Positions 26,232-34,593 of a stretch of 64,000 nucleotides of DNA are shown here, one piece after another (the stretch's first letter is position 1; the number at the start of each line of letters is the position of its first letter). This DNA is from Sphingobacterium sp. SGG-5 (GTDB lineage Bacteria; Bacteroidota; Bacteroidia; Sphingobacteriales; Sphingobacteriaceae). Location of the stretch: contig NZ_JAAKGO010000002.1 in assembly GCF_011043525.1 (NCBI RefSeq), positions 248,001 to 312,000 on the forward strand. The letters are read 5' to 3'. The translations under genes were made by a program, and so were the position numbers. The notes under the pieces are model-generated. The model was not told the origin of the DNA, searched no databases, and was given only the letters and a program-made list of their open reading frames with translations.

Positions 26232-27143
26232 CTATTCTATTTTATCTCTAATTATAATCTCTCTGCCTGGCATCGTTACAGGCAACAAGCCCGATTTTAA
26301 TACTATTCTTTGCCCTCGATCTCCTGTCATAAATGCTGAAAAACCAACACCTAAGCCCATATTAGGTTGATAATTCAACACATATATTGTCCTTTTTAAA
26401 GGATATTCTCCTGTCGAAAGACTTGCCTGAGAAGGTAAAACATATCGTTGTCGCCCCCCATCTTCATTTAGCACGCTTAAGATACGAATTTTCCCTATTT
26501 CTGTAAAAGAACTTTTCAAAGATAAATATTGATTGTAACTTATAAAACCAATTTTGTGAGGTGCTTTTACAATCTCTTCCAATACTTCTTCGCTCCCGTT
26601 TAATGTTTCTACATATGTATTGGCAACTTTATCAAGTTTTCCCAAATCAATAAAATAACGCAAGACACTGGAATTTAAGTTATCAAACACCAACCTGACG
26701 TCTCTTACTTTATTACCTTTCAGTAATGCGATAATATCATCTACCCGCATACTTGTATCTATAGCCTCCGCGTTCGCTACAAGAACTATACCATCGTATG
26801 CTACCGGATACACTCGCCCATTGATAGACTGACTTTTAAAATATTGCTTCTCGTCTTCTGAAAAGCTCCTCGTCAGAAATGCAATCTGTGCTTTGCCTTT
26901 TAGCACCGCATTGACAGCTTGCACTTCCGGCTTCGCTAAAGCATGGATCTTCGCATTATAGTATGAACTTTCAAAGACCTCTTTCTGCTCTAAAAATAGA
27001 GGCAGAATTGTTTCATCAACACTAATGGAAAGTTCCCCCGATAATATATCATCCTTTTTTTCTTTTCCCTTTTTATCGAAAGAACAAGCTGCCATCATCA
27101 GGAAAGAAACAAAAAAAACAATAACGTGTCCTCCAACCTTCAT
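26232..27143 (-). CDS. PstS-like substrate-binding lipoprotein
   Basis: A 303-residue periplasmic-binding-protein-fold lipoprotein: signal with lipobox MMAACS (Cys20). Sequence blocks ELSISVDETILPLFLEQKEVFESSY, FLTRSFSEDEKQYF, YDGIVLVAN and IYVLNYQPNMGLGVGFSAFM follow the PstS phosphate-binding family. No ABC permease or ATPase genes are nearby, so a conventional Pst role is doubtful. It is embedded in the exbB-exbD-exbD-tonB operon, after a small membrane protein. Confidence 0.82.
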   Translation of the reverse strand: MKVGGHVIVFFVSFLMMAACSFDKKGKEKKDDILSGELSISVDETILPLFLEQKEVFESSYYNAKIHALAKPEVQAVNAVLKGKAQIAFLTRSFSEDEKQYFKSQSINGRVYPVAYDGIVLVANAEAIDTSMRVDDIIALLKGNKVRDVRLVFDNLNSSVLRYFIDLGKLDKVANTYVETLNGSEEVLEEIVKAPHKIGFISYNQYLSLKSSFTEIGKIRILSVLNEDGGRQRYVLPSQASLSTGEYPLKRTIYVLNYQPNMGLGVGFSAFMTGDRGQRIVLKSGLLPVTMPGREIIIRDKIE

Positions 27144-27190
27144 GTCAATATGAATAAAATTTTTAGAAAAGGATTAAGTCTTAACAATTT

Positions 27191-27433
27191 TTAACGGATG
27201 AAATTGTTCTGCCACAGTCTTGCAAAACGCATAAACGAATATACAATCAACAATATACCAAACATATTCTTATATGTCGGGTTGATCTCCAATGGAAAGT
27301 TTTTCCAAAAGATAATCAACAGGCCCAGTATGAAATAAAACAAGAACATACATAGTCCCAAAATGGACAGAAATCGCTGTGTTGGCGATTTCTGTTTAAA
27401 TTTATTATTTCTTGAGTTCCTATTAAAACTCAT
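27191..27433 (-). CDS. Small two-helix membrane protein in the ton operon
   Basis: An 80-residue protein beginning MSFNRNSRNN. The start at 27433 overlaps the tonB stop as TAATG, so it is preferred over the longer frame reaching back into tonB. A basic, polar N-terminus of about 20 residues is followed by a long hydrophobic segment (FLSILGLCMFLFYFILGLLI) and a second one (MFGILLIVYSFMRF). I do not recognise a named family. Coupling to tonB suggests an accessory to the Ton complex. Confidence 0.75.
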   Translation of the reverse strand: MSFNRNSRNNKFKQKSPTQRFLSILGLCMFLFYFILGLLIIFWKNFPLEINPTYKNMFGILLIVYSFMRFARLWQNNFIR

Positions 27434-28311
27434 TACATCTGTGTTAAGTCCAAGCGGATCGGAAGTGTATACGCTACCCGAACCGGGCGTCCATTCTGTA
27501 TACCGGGATTCCATTTTTTCGCTCTTTTTAAGAGATTAATCGCTGCTTGACCAGTGCCGTAAGATAAATCTTTCAGAATTTTGATATCTGTAAGTTCGCC
27601 GTTTCGTTCCACCACAAAAGAAACCGTTACAGTACCTTTGACCCCTGCATCAATCGCTCCAGCAGGATACTGGTAATTGTCTGCAATCCATCTTCTAAAG
27701 GCATCCATACCCTCCTTTGGAGATGGGTTAATTTCTACCGATTCGAAGATACGCTCACCGTCGCCAGTACCGCCTTCGACACCTTTTGTACTACCTGTAG
27801 CTGATCCCGCCACATCTTTCGTGCCCCATTTTCCTTCCGTAGTAATACTACCTCCCTTCATCCCTTTCATTGCTACAGGACCAATTAGTTTCTTTTTATC
27901 AGTTGCTTCCTCAACCGTAGCTACCTCTTCAACCACTGCCTTCTCCTTAGGAACAGGCTTGATCTCTGGCAACGCTACGACATCAAGTGCAGGTTTTGAT
28001 TCCGCAATCCGAGGTGCTTCTTCTTCTACCGGTGGCTTCTCTTCTTCTTCGGGCAACTCTGGTAAGTCTTCCAAAGTCAATTCTTCCGTGAAAGCGATTT
28101 CTTCTTTGGGAGGCTCTGAGTTTTTAAACAACTTGATATTGAATGCCTGCGGAATAGCGAACACTGCAACCACTGCCAAAACGATCAGCAATGCTGTGTT
28201 CGTTGCCTTTGGACCCAATCTACGCAGTTCATAAGCCCCATAAGCCTTATTCCTGTTTTCGAAGACTACATCAAGCCACTCACTCTTAAATATATTTAAT
28301 TTTTCAAACAT
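27433..28311 (-). CDS. tonB: TonB energy transducer
   Basis: A 292-residue protein that spans the inner membrane and transmits force to outer-membrane TonB-dependent receptors. Order: cytoplasmic N-terminus of about 40 residues (VVFENRNKAYGAYELRR, typical of the Bacteroidota type), one membrane helix (about 38-55), a Glu/Pro-rich periplasmic spacer (LPELPEEEEKPPVEEE, about 75-130), a Gly-rich linker, and the C-terminal TonB domain (RWIADNYQYPAGAIDAGVKG to VAYTLPIRLDL). Transcribed with exbB and two exbD genes. Confidence 0.94.
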   Translation of the reverse strand: MFEKLNIFKSEWLDVVFENRNKAYGAYELRRLGPKATNTALLIVLAVVAVFAIPQAFNIKLFKNSEPPKEEIAFTEELTLEDLPELPEEEEKPPVEEEAPRIAESKPALDVVALPEIKPVPKEKAVVEEVATVEEATDKKKLIGPVAMKGMKGGSITTEGKWGTKDVAGSATGSTKGVEGGTGDGERIFESVEINPSPKEGMDAFRRWIADNYQYPAGAIDAGVKGTVTVSFVVERNGELTDIKILKDLSYGTGQAAINLLKRAKKWNPGIQNGRPVRVAYTLPIRLDLTQM

Positions 28312-28346
28312 ATTATTTTTGTTTTATACAACACATATAACTTCTA

Positions 28347-28904
28347 TTAGTCGTTATATATATTCTCCTTTTCCAATAGCTCAATTTCTTCTTTCATGAT
28401 ACGGTTCGATATCATGTAGCGCTTCACATCTGCAATTTTCATTTCGTCTAAAGCATCGATAATGTTTCGTGTAACAGATTTCTCGCTCGGACGAATAACC
28501 ACAATCATATCTTTTCCGCCTGTTTGCTGAGGCACTATCTGCTTCATCCTTAATAGAACTGCACGTAAGCCCTCCTTGCTATAATCTATCACGGTAGGAG
28601 GTGTAATAGGCTCTGCTACTGCTCCCTGATACCAGACGATCTTGTCGTCAGACCCAAGCACGAGTGTGACACTTCTGTGTTCATCGACATTGATATCTGT
28701 CTGCTTGTCCGTCTCTACGTTTTTATCGGGCATAGCAACGTCCATCGCTTGTGGTTTATTCAAGGAGGTGGTCAGCATGAAGAATGTAATCAATAAGAAC
28801 GCGAGATCTACCATGGCGGTAAGGTCTACTTTACCACCATTCTTTTTTGCTCTTACTTTTCCACCCTTACCCTGCTTGCCGGTATCTTGATTTAATTCTG
28901 CCAT
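28347..28904 (-). CDS. exbD: ExbD biopolymer transport protein (second copy)
   Basis: A 185-residue ExbD/TolR-family protein. After a basic N-terminus comes the single membrane helix with the functional aspartate (VDLTAMVDLAFLLITFFMLT, about 25-45), then a periplasmic domain. It follows the other exbD by 13 bp. The paralogues differ in their periplasmic domains, so the pair could form a hetero-dimer within the ExbB pentamer, as proposed for some Bacteroidota Ton systems. Confidence 0.92.
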   Translation of the reverse strand: MAELNQDTGKQGKGGKVRAKKNGGKVDLTAMVDLAFLLITFFMLTTSLNKPQAMDVAMPDKNVETDKQTDINVDEHRSVTLVLGSDDKIVWYQGAVAEPITPPTVIDYSKEGLRAVLLRMKQIVPQQTGGKDMIVVIRPSEKSVTRNIIDALDEMKIADVKRYMISNRIMKEEIELLEKENIYND

Positions 28905-28917
28905 TTGCTTTTTATTA

Positions 28918-29577
28918 TTATTGATCCGCTGATTTTAGCCCTGTAACGAAACTAAACTTATTCTGCTTCTGGTTACGTAACGTTTCTATTATCAGGTTCA
29001 AGCTTGGAAACTTCTCATCTGCATCCGCTTTAATCGCCACTGTTAATAGATCGATATCGTCAGGATCTTTTCCGTCTTCTATAGCTCTATTTTGTAATAT
29101 CTTTGCCGATGCTAACCTAGCTTGCTTCACCCACGAGAACAACTCATTTGAAGCGTCCATAGTCGAATCCACCGGTATTCCTTTCTGTACTGCTGCCCTT
29201 GCTCCGGGATCCATAGCTAAAAGCTCTTTCATATTACGAATAGGTACCCCAAAATCTTCCATACCTTGAAATTGTGCTTGCTCCGCTGGCGTAAAGTCAA
29301 TTCCATATAGTGTCCCCATACTTTTCAAAGCCTCCACACGAACATTCTGGTCGCTCATGCTGAAGAAAACTTTCCCTTCATCACCCACAGTGATAATAGC
29401 GAGATTGCCATCGGGAAGTTTTGCTTGTGAATACGACGGCGCTGTATCGACAGTCAATGTTTCAGGCTGTCTTGCCGTTGCGGTAAGAACGAAGAACGTA
29501 AGAAGCAGGAAAGATACGTCACACATCGCCGTCATATCGATCGACGTGCTTGCTCTTTTTATTTTTGCTTTTCCCAT
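28918..29577 (-). CDS. exbD: ExbD biopolymer transport protein (first copy)
   Basis: A 219-residue ExbD/TolR-family protein with the membrane helix IDMTAMCDVSFLLLTFFVLT (about 13-32) carrying the conserved aspartate. The periplasmic part is longer than in the second copy, with an insert around residues 60-130 (GKVFFSMSDQNVRVEAL to MDPGARAAVQKG). It lies 112 bp after exbB. Confidence 0.92.
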   Translation of the reverse strand: MGKAKIKRASTSIDMTAMCDVSFLLLTFFVLTATARQPETLTVDTAPSYSQAKLPDGNLAIITVGDEGKVFFSMSDQNVRVEALKSMGTLYGIDFTPAEQAQFQGMEDFGVPIRNMKELLAMDPGARAAVQKGIPVDSTMDASNELFSWVKQARLASAKILQNRAIEDGKDPDDIDLLTVAIKADADEKFPSLNLIIETLRNQKQNKFSFVTGLKSADQ

Positions 29578-29689
29578 TTCTTTTTAATCATTTATAATGA
29601 ACAACTCTATTTCTTTTATGTTTATGATGCGCGCCGAAATCAATTTCCATAAAAAAATGAAAAATATTTTTCGGCACCGCAACTTTTAC

Positions 29690-30520
29690 CTATTTGTGGT
29701 TTGCAGCGTACGTTTGTACGATAGAGAAACCAGCTTCGTCGATAGAGTATGTTAATTTGTCAATCTTAGCCGTTAGGATATTGTACATGATGATCGCAAA
29801 AGTCGATGTTGCAATACCTGTTGCTGTATTGATAAGCGCCTCGGAGATACCATTCGCCAATTTAGCAGAGTCAGGTGCTCCACCTGTTGCCAAAGCAGAG
29901 AACGCTTTAATCATACCGGTTACAGTACCTAATAGACCTGTCAATGTACCGATAGAAACTAATGTTGCTAATACGTTTAAGTTCTTCTCTAACATAGGCA
30001 TTTCCAAAGCTGTTGTTTCTTCGATCTCTTTTTGAATAGCCAATGCAGACTTTTCAGCATCTAAACCTGGGTTAGCTTCTACATCTTTATATTTCAATAG
30101 ACCAGCCTTGATGACATTCGCTACCGAACCTTTTTGTTTGTCACACTCAGCAATAGCTGTATCGATACTTCCAGTTTTCAACAAGGATTGTACTTTTCTT
30201 ACAAAATTACCTACATTCCCCGTACCGGAAGCCTTGCCTATTACGATAAAACGCTCAATAGCGAATACCCATACCATCATAAATAGCCCTAATAAGATAG
30301 GAACAATTACTCCAGCATGATATATCATACCTGCATAGTTACCGGGCACAGGTTGATTCTCCCGATCCCCACCTTGGAAGTTATTCGGATTACCCATTAC
30401 ATATTGCCACACGAGATAACCCACTATAAAACAAATAACGATTGCTAAACTCGCAAATAAATTACCTGAATTGCCACTTTCTTTTTTCGCTGGGCTGTTA
30501 GTTTTTGGTGCGTTTGCCAT
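29690..30520 (-). CDS. exbB: ExbB/MotA/TolQ-family proton channel
   Basis: First gene of the ton operon, 276 residues. Three membrane segments are visible: about 23-41, about 68-88 (IVPILLGLFMMVWVFAIERF), and the C-terminal MotA/TolQ/ExbB region from about 165 (LATLVSIGTLTGLLGTVTGM, then LINTATGIATSTFAIIMYN). The N-terminal extension with an extra helix is common in Bacteroidota ExbB. With ExbD it turns the proton gradient into movement of TonB. Confidence 0.94.
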   Translation of the reverse strand: MANAPKTNSPAKKESGNSGNLFASLAIVICFIVGYLVWQYVMGNPNNFQGGDRENQPVPGNYAGMIYHAGVIVPILLGLFMMVWVFAIERFIVIGKASGTGNVGNFVRKVQSLLKTGSIDTAIAECDKQKGSVANVIKAGLLKYKDVEANPGLDAEKSALAIQKEIEETTALEMPMLEKNLNVLATLVSIGTLTGLLGTVTGMIKAFSALATGGAPDSAKLANGISEALINTATGIATSTFAIIMYNILTAKIDKLTYSIDEAGFSIVQTYAANHK

Positions 30521-30918
30521 TTTACTAATTTTTAGATTTTACTTGTTTAAATTATTTATGTTGATCCTTTTTATATGCAAAATTCATCACTAAAATTTGA
30601 CGTTTCCATAACAAATATACCATTTTGGAATAAAAGTCAAATTTTTTCGCAATTAATTTAAAAGCATTCATTGTTTTATCCAGAGGTTGAGCATCAGCGG
30701 CATCCATACCCCTACGAGCGTCTTTGCTATTTCGCCCTCCTGTCTACAAATATTATGCAATAAAAACCATTTTTTTTTTGATATGCAAATTAATAAACAG
30801 CTAAATGTTAAAAATAAGTAAGTGTTCACTTATATAATCACCTCTTTATCCTTTTGGACGAACTAATTTCACATCCTACAACGTTCGAAACATCAGATTT
30901 AGTATAACCCTAAATTAT
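30521..30918. other. 398-bp intergenic region upstream of exbB
   Basis: A/T-rich spacer between the leftward ton operon and the leftward yciH-like gene. It contains the strong exbB promoter (30612-30641). Beyond it I see no ORF, hairpin terminator or repeat that I could support; a long A/T tract lies at 30770-30783. Confidence 0.6.
30612..30641 (-). promoter_or_regulatory. Promoter of the exbB-exbD-exbD-tonB operon
   Basis: On the minus strand TTTG (30641-30638), an 18-bp spacer and TATATTTG (30619-30612) match the Bacteroidota -33/-7 consensus with good spacing. The predicted start near 30605 gives a leader of about 85 nt. Confidence 0.65.
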
Positions 30919-31263
30919 TTATAGCAATCGAACGCCGTAACCACTCGTTTTTAGATAGTCAAATACCCGCTGTTTGAAGTCGCCCTGTATTAGAATTTCA
31001 CCGTCTTTGGCGCTACCGCCAACGCCACACTTCTGTTTTAGAATCTTGGCCAGCTCTTGCAAATCTTTTTCCGAACCGACAAATCCCTCCACTAAAGTTA
31101 CCACCTTTCCTTTACGTGCCTTTTTATCCAGCACTACCTTCAGTTTCTGCCTATCGTTCGATAAGGTATCGATCTCTCGCATATCATCCGCCAACTGATA
31201 GGAAAAATCTGTATCAGTAGAATAGACTACACCTTCAAATCGCTGTTTTTTGTTTTTTGCCAT
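30919..31263 (-). CDS. SUI1/YciH-family translation factor
   Basis: A 114-residue homologue of eukaryotic eIF1 that in bacteria can influence start-codon selection. The start MAKNKKQRFEG at 31263 avoids overlap with the upstream gene ending at 31269. The core KVVTLVEGFVGSEKDLQELAK, KQKCGVGGSAKDGEILIQGD and a C-terminal YGVRLL match the SUI1 fold. Probably cotranscribed with the lipid kinase gene 5 bp upstream. Confidence 0.9.
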   Translation of the reverse strand: MAKNKKQRFEGVVYSTDTDFSYQLADDMREIDTLSNDRQKLKVVLDKKARKGKVVTLVEGFVGSEKDLQELAKILKQKCGVGGSAKDGEILIQGDFKQRVFDYLKTSGYGVRLL

Positions 31264-31268
31264 AGCTG

Positions 31269-32147
31269 TTAACAAATTATTTTTAAAGAATTCGGTTTCA
31301 CATGTATATGCAAGTTACCCTCAATGTTTAGCGGCTCACCATCTACATGTACCGGACCATCATCAATACGTTCTATTTTAATTTCTCTCCCCGGAATAAT
31401 TTCGACGTACTCCGATTGATCTACAGATCGATTAAATAAATGATACACCATCATCGGAAGGATGTAAAGTGGAAATTTTTTCACAATACATACGTCCAGC
31501 AACCCATCATTTACCGAAGCATTTGGTGCTATATAAGCATTGTTTCCATACTGGGGAGAATTGGCGACGCTAATCATAAATGCTTCTCTCTCATATTCGT
31601 TGCCATCGATGTTCAGTTGATATCTACAGGGTTTATATTTTCCCAATACATTGATTATCGTCCTCAAATATCCAACTGGTCCACGTAATTGCTCGGTAGC
31701 AAACTTATCACTGACAGAAGCGTCAAAACCGAGACCGGCTATATTGAAGAAAGGGTGTCCATTAATAACGCCTGAATCGACTTCTTGTATATCAAATCTA
31801 TTGATACGACGTAACGCTGCGGTCTCATTTAATGGAATACCTAAATATAAGGCTAAGCCATTGCCTGACCCCTCGGGAATAATTCCCAGCGGGATGTCAC
31901 TACCGACTAAAGCGGAACCAAGTTCGTTAATCGTACCATCACCTCCTACGGCAACTACGGCATCGTATTTGTCGGCTATCGCCTGTCGCCCGATCTCATA
32001 GGCGTGGTCAGGCCCCGCAGTCTGCTGAAATGTAGGATGGAATTTTTCCAAATCCAATACCTCCAGCACCGTCTTATTAAACGCTGTCTTTTTCTTACCT
32101 CCGGAAATGGGGTTAATCACAAATAATATCTTCCGTTGACCTTGCAT
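31269..32147 (-). CDS. Diacylglycerol/lipid kinase (YegS/BmrU family)
   Basis: A 292-residue lipid kinase. The nucleotide-binding sequence is AVGGDGTINELGSAL (about 62-76), preceded by ILFVINPISGGKKK at the N-terminus and followed by GIIPEGSGNGLALYLGIP. The C-terminal beta-sandwich domain ends HVDGEPLNIEGNLHIHVKP. It phosphorylates a lipid such as diacylglycerol or a sphingoid base; which substrate cannot be read here. Sphingolipid-making bacteria would be a natural context (inference). Confidence 0.9.
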   Translation of the reverse strand: MQGQRKILFVINPISGGKKKTAFNKTVLEVLDLEKFHPTFQQTAGPDHAYEIGRQAIADKYDAVVAVGGDGTINELGSALVGSDIPLGIIPEGSGNGLALYLGIPLNETAALRRINRFDIQEVDSGVINGHPFFNIAGLGFDASVSDKFATEQLRGPVGYLRTIINVLGKYKPCRYQLNIDGNEYEREAFMISVANSPQYGNNAYIAPNASVNDGLLDVCIVKKFPLYILPMMVYHLFNRSVDQSEYVEIIPGREIKIERIDDGPVHVDGEPLNIEGNLHIHVKPNSLKIIC

Positions 32148-32217
32148 AGGCTGTTGCTAACAAATTGTAAATATACTAATATGTACAAATTAACTTTTAT
32201 TAATTCTAAAAGAGTTG

Positions 32218-32225
32218 TAGTTTTG
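32218..32225 (+). promoter_or_regulatory. Candidate metK promoter (-7 box TAGTTTTG)
   Basis: An exact TAnnTTTG match that would start transcription near 32232, just ahead of the SAM-II-like aptamer. No clear TTTG -33 element is seen 17-23 bp upstream. Confidence 0.45.
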
Positions 32226-32234
32226 TGCCGACAA

Positions 32235-32308
32235 AAGTGGATTGATTTGCATTTTACATGAAACGTAAAAAAGGAGATTGCAACCACAGAAAAAAAGTGC
32301 TAAAAACC
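32235..32308 (+). promoter_or_regulatory. Candidate SAM-II riboswitch upstream of metK
   Basis: The leader contains SAM-II hallmarks in order: stem strand GTGG (32237-32240), GATTTG within the loop, ATTGCA just before the closing CCAC (32284-32287), an A-rich joining strand, and GCTAAAAACC (32299-32308). The loop GG in AAAGGAGATTGC could pair with the 3' CC. As I remember a known SAM-II aptamer, these positions are CC and GG there, which would be a compensatory change. A small extra hairpin (TTTTAC/GTAAAA) enlarges the loop. Location before the SAM synthetase gene fits the ligand. Judged by eye only. Confidence 0.6.
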
Positions 32309-32385
32309 GTTACCTACTGTTTTTGCTTCTTCTCTACAGAATACATTCTGCTTCTGTCTTTTGTATAACGTTATTCAACATTAGT

Positions 32386-33639
32386 ATGGCATATTTATTT
32401 ACATCTGAGTCCGTATCCGAAGGACACCCGGATAAAATTGCAGACCAAATATCAGATGCATTAATAGACAATTTTTTAGCTTGGGATGAAGACGCTCGTG
32501 TCGCCATAGAGACTTTGGTCACTACCGGACAAGTTGTCCTTGCTGGCGAAGTAAAGTCCAATATTTATCTTGACGTTCAAAAAATAGCCCGATCAGTTAT
32601 TGAGAAAATCGGTTATACAAAATCGGAATATATGTTTGAAGCCAACTCTTGCGGTGTTCTTTCTGCAATTCACGAACAATCTGCGGACATTAACCAAGGT
32701 GTGGATCGTAAAACGAAACAGGAGCAAGGAGCAGGCGATCAAGGAATCATGTTTGGTTACGCAAACAATGAAACGGATAATTATATGCCACTAGCCCTTG
32801 ACTTATCCCATCGCCTACTCTATGAATTGGCTGCTATACGTCGTGAAAATGATGAGATCACCTATTTGCGACCCGATGCAAAGTCGCAGGTAACTTTGGA
32901 ATACAATGATGACCATAAACCTATCCGTATTGATACTATTGTTATTTCCACGCAACATGATGATTTCGACACAGAGGAGGGCATGCAGGAAAAAATTAGT
33001 GCGGATATTAAAAACATTCTAATTCCACGTGTGAAAGCTCAGCTAAAGCCCGAATTACAAGCACTATTTAATGAGGAGATCAAATATCATATCAATCCAA
33101 CAGGAAAGTTTGTGATAGGCGGACCTCATGGCGATACGGGCCTTACCGGTCGTAAAATCATAGTCGACACATACGGTGGCAAGGGTGCACACGGAGGAGG
33201 GGCATTCTCCGGCAAAGACCCTTCAAAAGTGGATCGGTCAGCAGCTTATGCGACCCGGCATATTGCCAAAAACTTAGTTGCTGCCGGTATAGCCGATGAG
33301 ATTCTCGTACAGATTTCCTATGCAATCGGGGTAAAAGATCCCATGGGGATCTATGTCAATACCTACGGAACTGCAAAAGTTGACTATTCAGACAGCGAAA
33401 TTGCTTCGAAAATCACTGAGCTTTTTGACATGACGCCTTATGGTATCGAAACGCGCCTAAAACTCCGCCAACCTATATATTTTGAAACCGCTGCATACGG
33501 CCATATGGGGAGGACCAACCAAATAGTGACGAAAACCTTCGAGAGCTCGATGGGAGAACAGAAACAACTGCAAGTCGAACTGTTTACTTGGGAGAAGCTG
33601 GACTATGTAGATCGGATCAAAGCTGCTTTTAGAAAATAA
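32386..33639 (+). CDS. metK: S-adenosylmethionine synthase
   Basis: A 417-residue cytosolic enzyme making S-adenosylmethionine from ATP and methionine. The start [20 protein letters not shown] at 32386 is the conserved family N-terminus; a longer frame beginning at 32278 would translate the riboswitch-like leader and is rejected. Signature [12 protein letters not shown] (about 118-129) and the P-loop-like [18 protein letters not shown] (about 275-292) are intact. Converges with the amidase gene, 16 bp apart. Confidence 0.97.
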   Translation: MAYLFTSESVSEGHPDKIADQISDALIDNFLAWDEDARVAIETLVTTGQVVLAGEVKSNIYLDVQKIARSVIEKIGYTKSEYMFEANSCGVLSAIHEQSADINQGVDRKTKQEQGAGDQGIMFGYANNETDNYMPLALDLSHRLLYELAAIRRENDEITYLRPDAKSQVTLEYNDDHKPIRIDTIVISTQHDDFDTEEGMQEKISADIKNILIPRVKAQLKPELQALFNEEIKYHINPTGKFVIGGPHGDTGLTGRKIIVDTYGGKGAHGGGAFSGKDPSKVDRSAAYATRHIAKNLVAAGIADEILVQISYAIGVKDPMGIYVNTYGTAKVDYSDSEIASKITELFDMTPYGIETRLKLRQPIYFETAAYGHMGRTNQIVTKTFESSMGEQKQLQVELFTWEKLDYVDRIKAAFRK

Positions 33640-33655
33640 CTTTAGCAAGGCCTGT

Positions 33656-34582
33656 TTAATAGTATTTCCGATAGAGATCATACAAAACGGCTTTATCGTG
33701 GGGAGTTAGTATTTTATTTACCTCGCTGACGATAAACTTTCTTTTAAAAGCTATTATCACAGCTTCCAGGTTGTTCGTATCATAACCCATTATTTTAAAA
33801 GCGTCGACTGGATTAAAATCAACAGGAGGCGCTAATAGATAGTCTTCGTTATACCAGATGCCAAATCCACGCTCTGCTAACCTTTTCCACGGGAAAAACA
33901 CGTTAGGATCATTCTTTCGTGTAGGCGCCACATCTCCATGACCTATGAAATTCTGTTGTGGGATAGCATATCGCGCTTTTAGTGTATCCAAAAGCACCAA
34001 TAGCGAGTCGATCTGCTCTTGGGGGAATGGCTCGCTTCCGTTATTATCCAGCTCGATACCAATGGATACCGAATTGAGGTCTGTAACCGGCCCCCATTTT
34101 GAATATCCGGCATGCCAAGCTCGTTCGTAATCATTCAGCATCTGAATAATCCGTCCGTCCTTTCCGATCACATAATGCGCACTAACCTGACTGTGCTCCA
34201 ACTGAAAGGTACGTATTGTTTGTGCAACGCTATGCTGTGAAGTATGATGAATAATAACAAAATTCGGTCTACGGAGATCGTAATGGATAGCGCTTGCCCA
34301 ATCGGCTTGCTTATATATGCCCCCTCTTTTTTGAAGGACAATCTTCTCTTCCGGTGATAATACAGTATCGGCAAAGTGTTTTCCTTCTAATACAAATGTA
34401 TCTCTCTCCAAGTCGTTAACCTTCCCTTTCTGACCCAATAAAAGGTTTAATTTTGCCGTATCAATCACAACTTTGTCCGGCTGCTCTTTTTCCAAAACTC
34501 TCGGCAAAGTTCGTTTCTTTGACACACAGCTGCCTGCCAATATCAATATGCCGATACTTACCACAAAAGAAAAGCGTTTCAT
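33656..34582 (-). CDS. N-acetylmuramoyl-L-alanine amidase lipoprotein (Amidase_2/AmiD type)
   Basis: A 308-residue zinc amidase that cuts the MurNAc-L-Ala bond of peptidoglycan or its fragments. Lipobox LAGSC places Cys19 as the lipidated residue, so the protein is membrane-anchored. Amidase_2 motifs: FVIIHHTSQHS near 107-117 (zinc ligand His), YVIGKDGRIIQML, GIELDNNG, and FIGHGDVAPTRKNDP (second His and catalytic region). Last gene of a leftward series of envelope genes beginning at queD. Confidence 0.9.
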   Translation of the reverse strand: MKRFSFVVSIGILILAGSCVSKKRTLPRVLEKEQPDKVVIDTAKLNLLLGQKGKVNDLERDTFVLEGKHFADTVLSPEEKIVLQKRGGIYKQADWASAIHYDLRRPNFVIIHHTSQHSVAQTIRTFQLEHSQVSAHYVIGKDGRIIQMLNDYERAWHAGYSKWGPVTDLNSVSIGIELDNNGSEPFPQEQIDSLLVLLDTLKARYAIPQQNFIGHGDVAPTRKNDPNVFFPWKRLAERGFGIWYNEDYLLAPPVDFNPVDAFKIMGYDTNNLEAVIIAFKRKFIVSEVNKILTPHDKAVLYDLYRKYY

Positions 34583-34593
34583 AGACGATGTCC

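Noticed and set aside
27677..28234. 185-codon plus-strand ORF opposite tonB
   Set aside because: Serine/threonine-rich reverse reading of the Glu/Pro spacer of tonB; no independent support.
32278..32385. N-terminal extension of metK
   Set aside because: The extension would translate the riboswitch-like leader; the conserved SAM synthetase start is at 32386.
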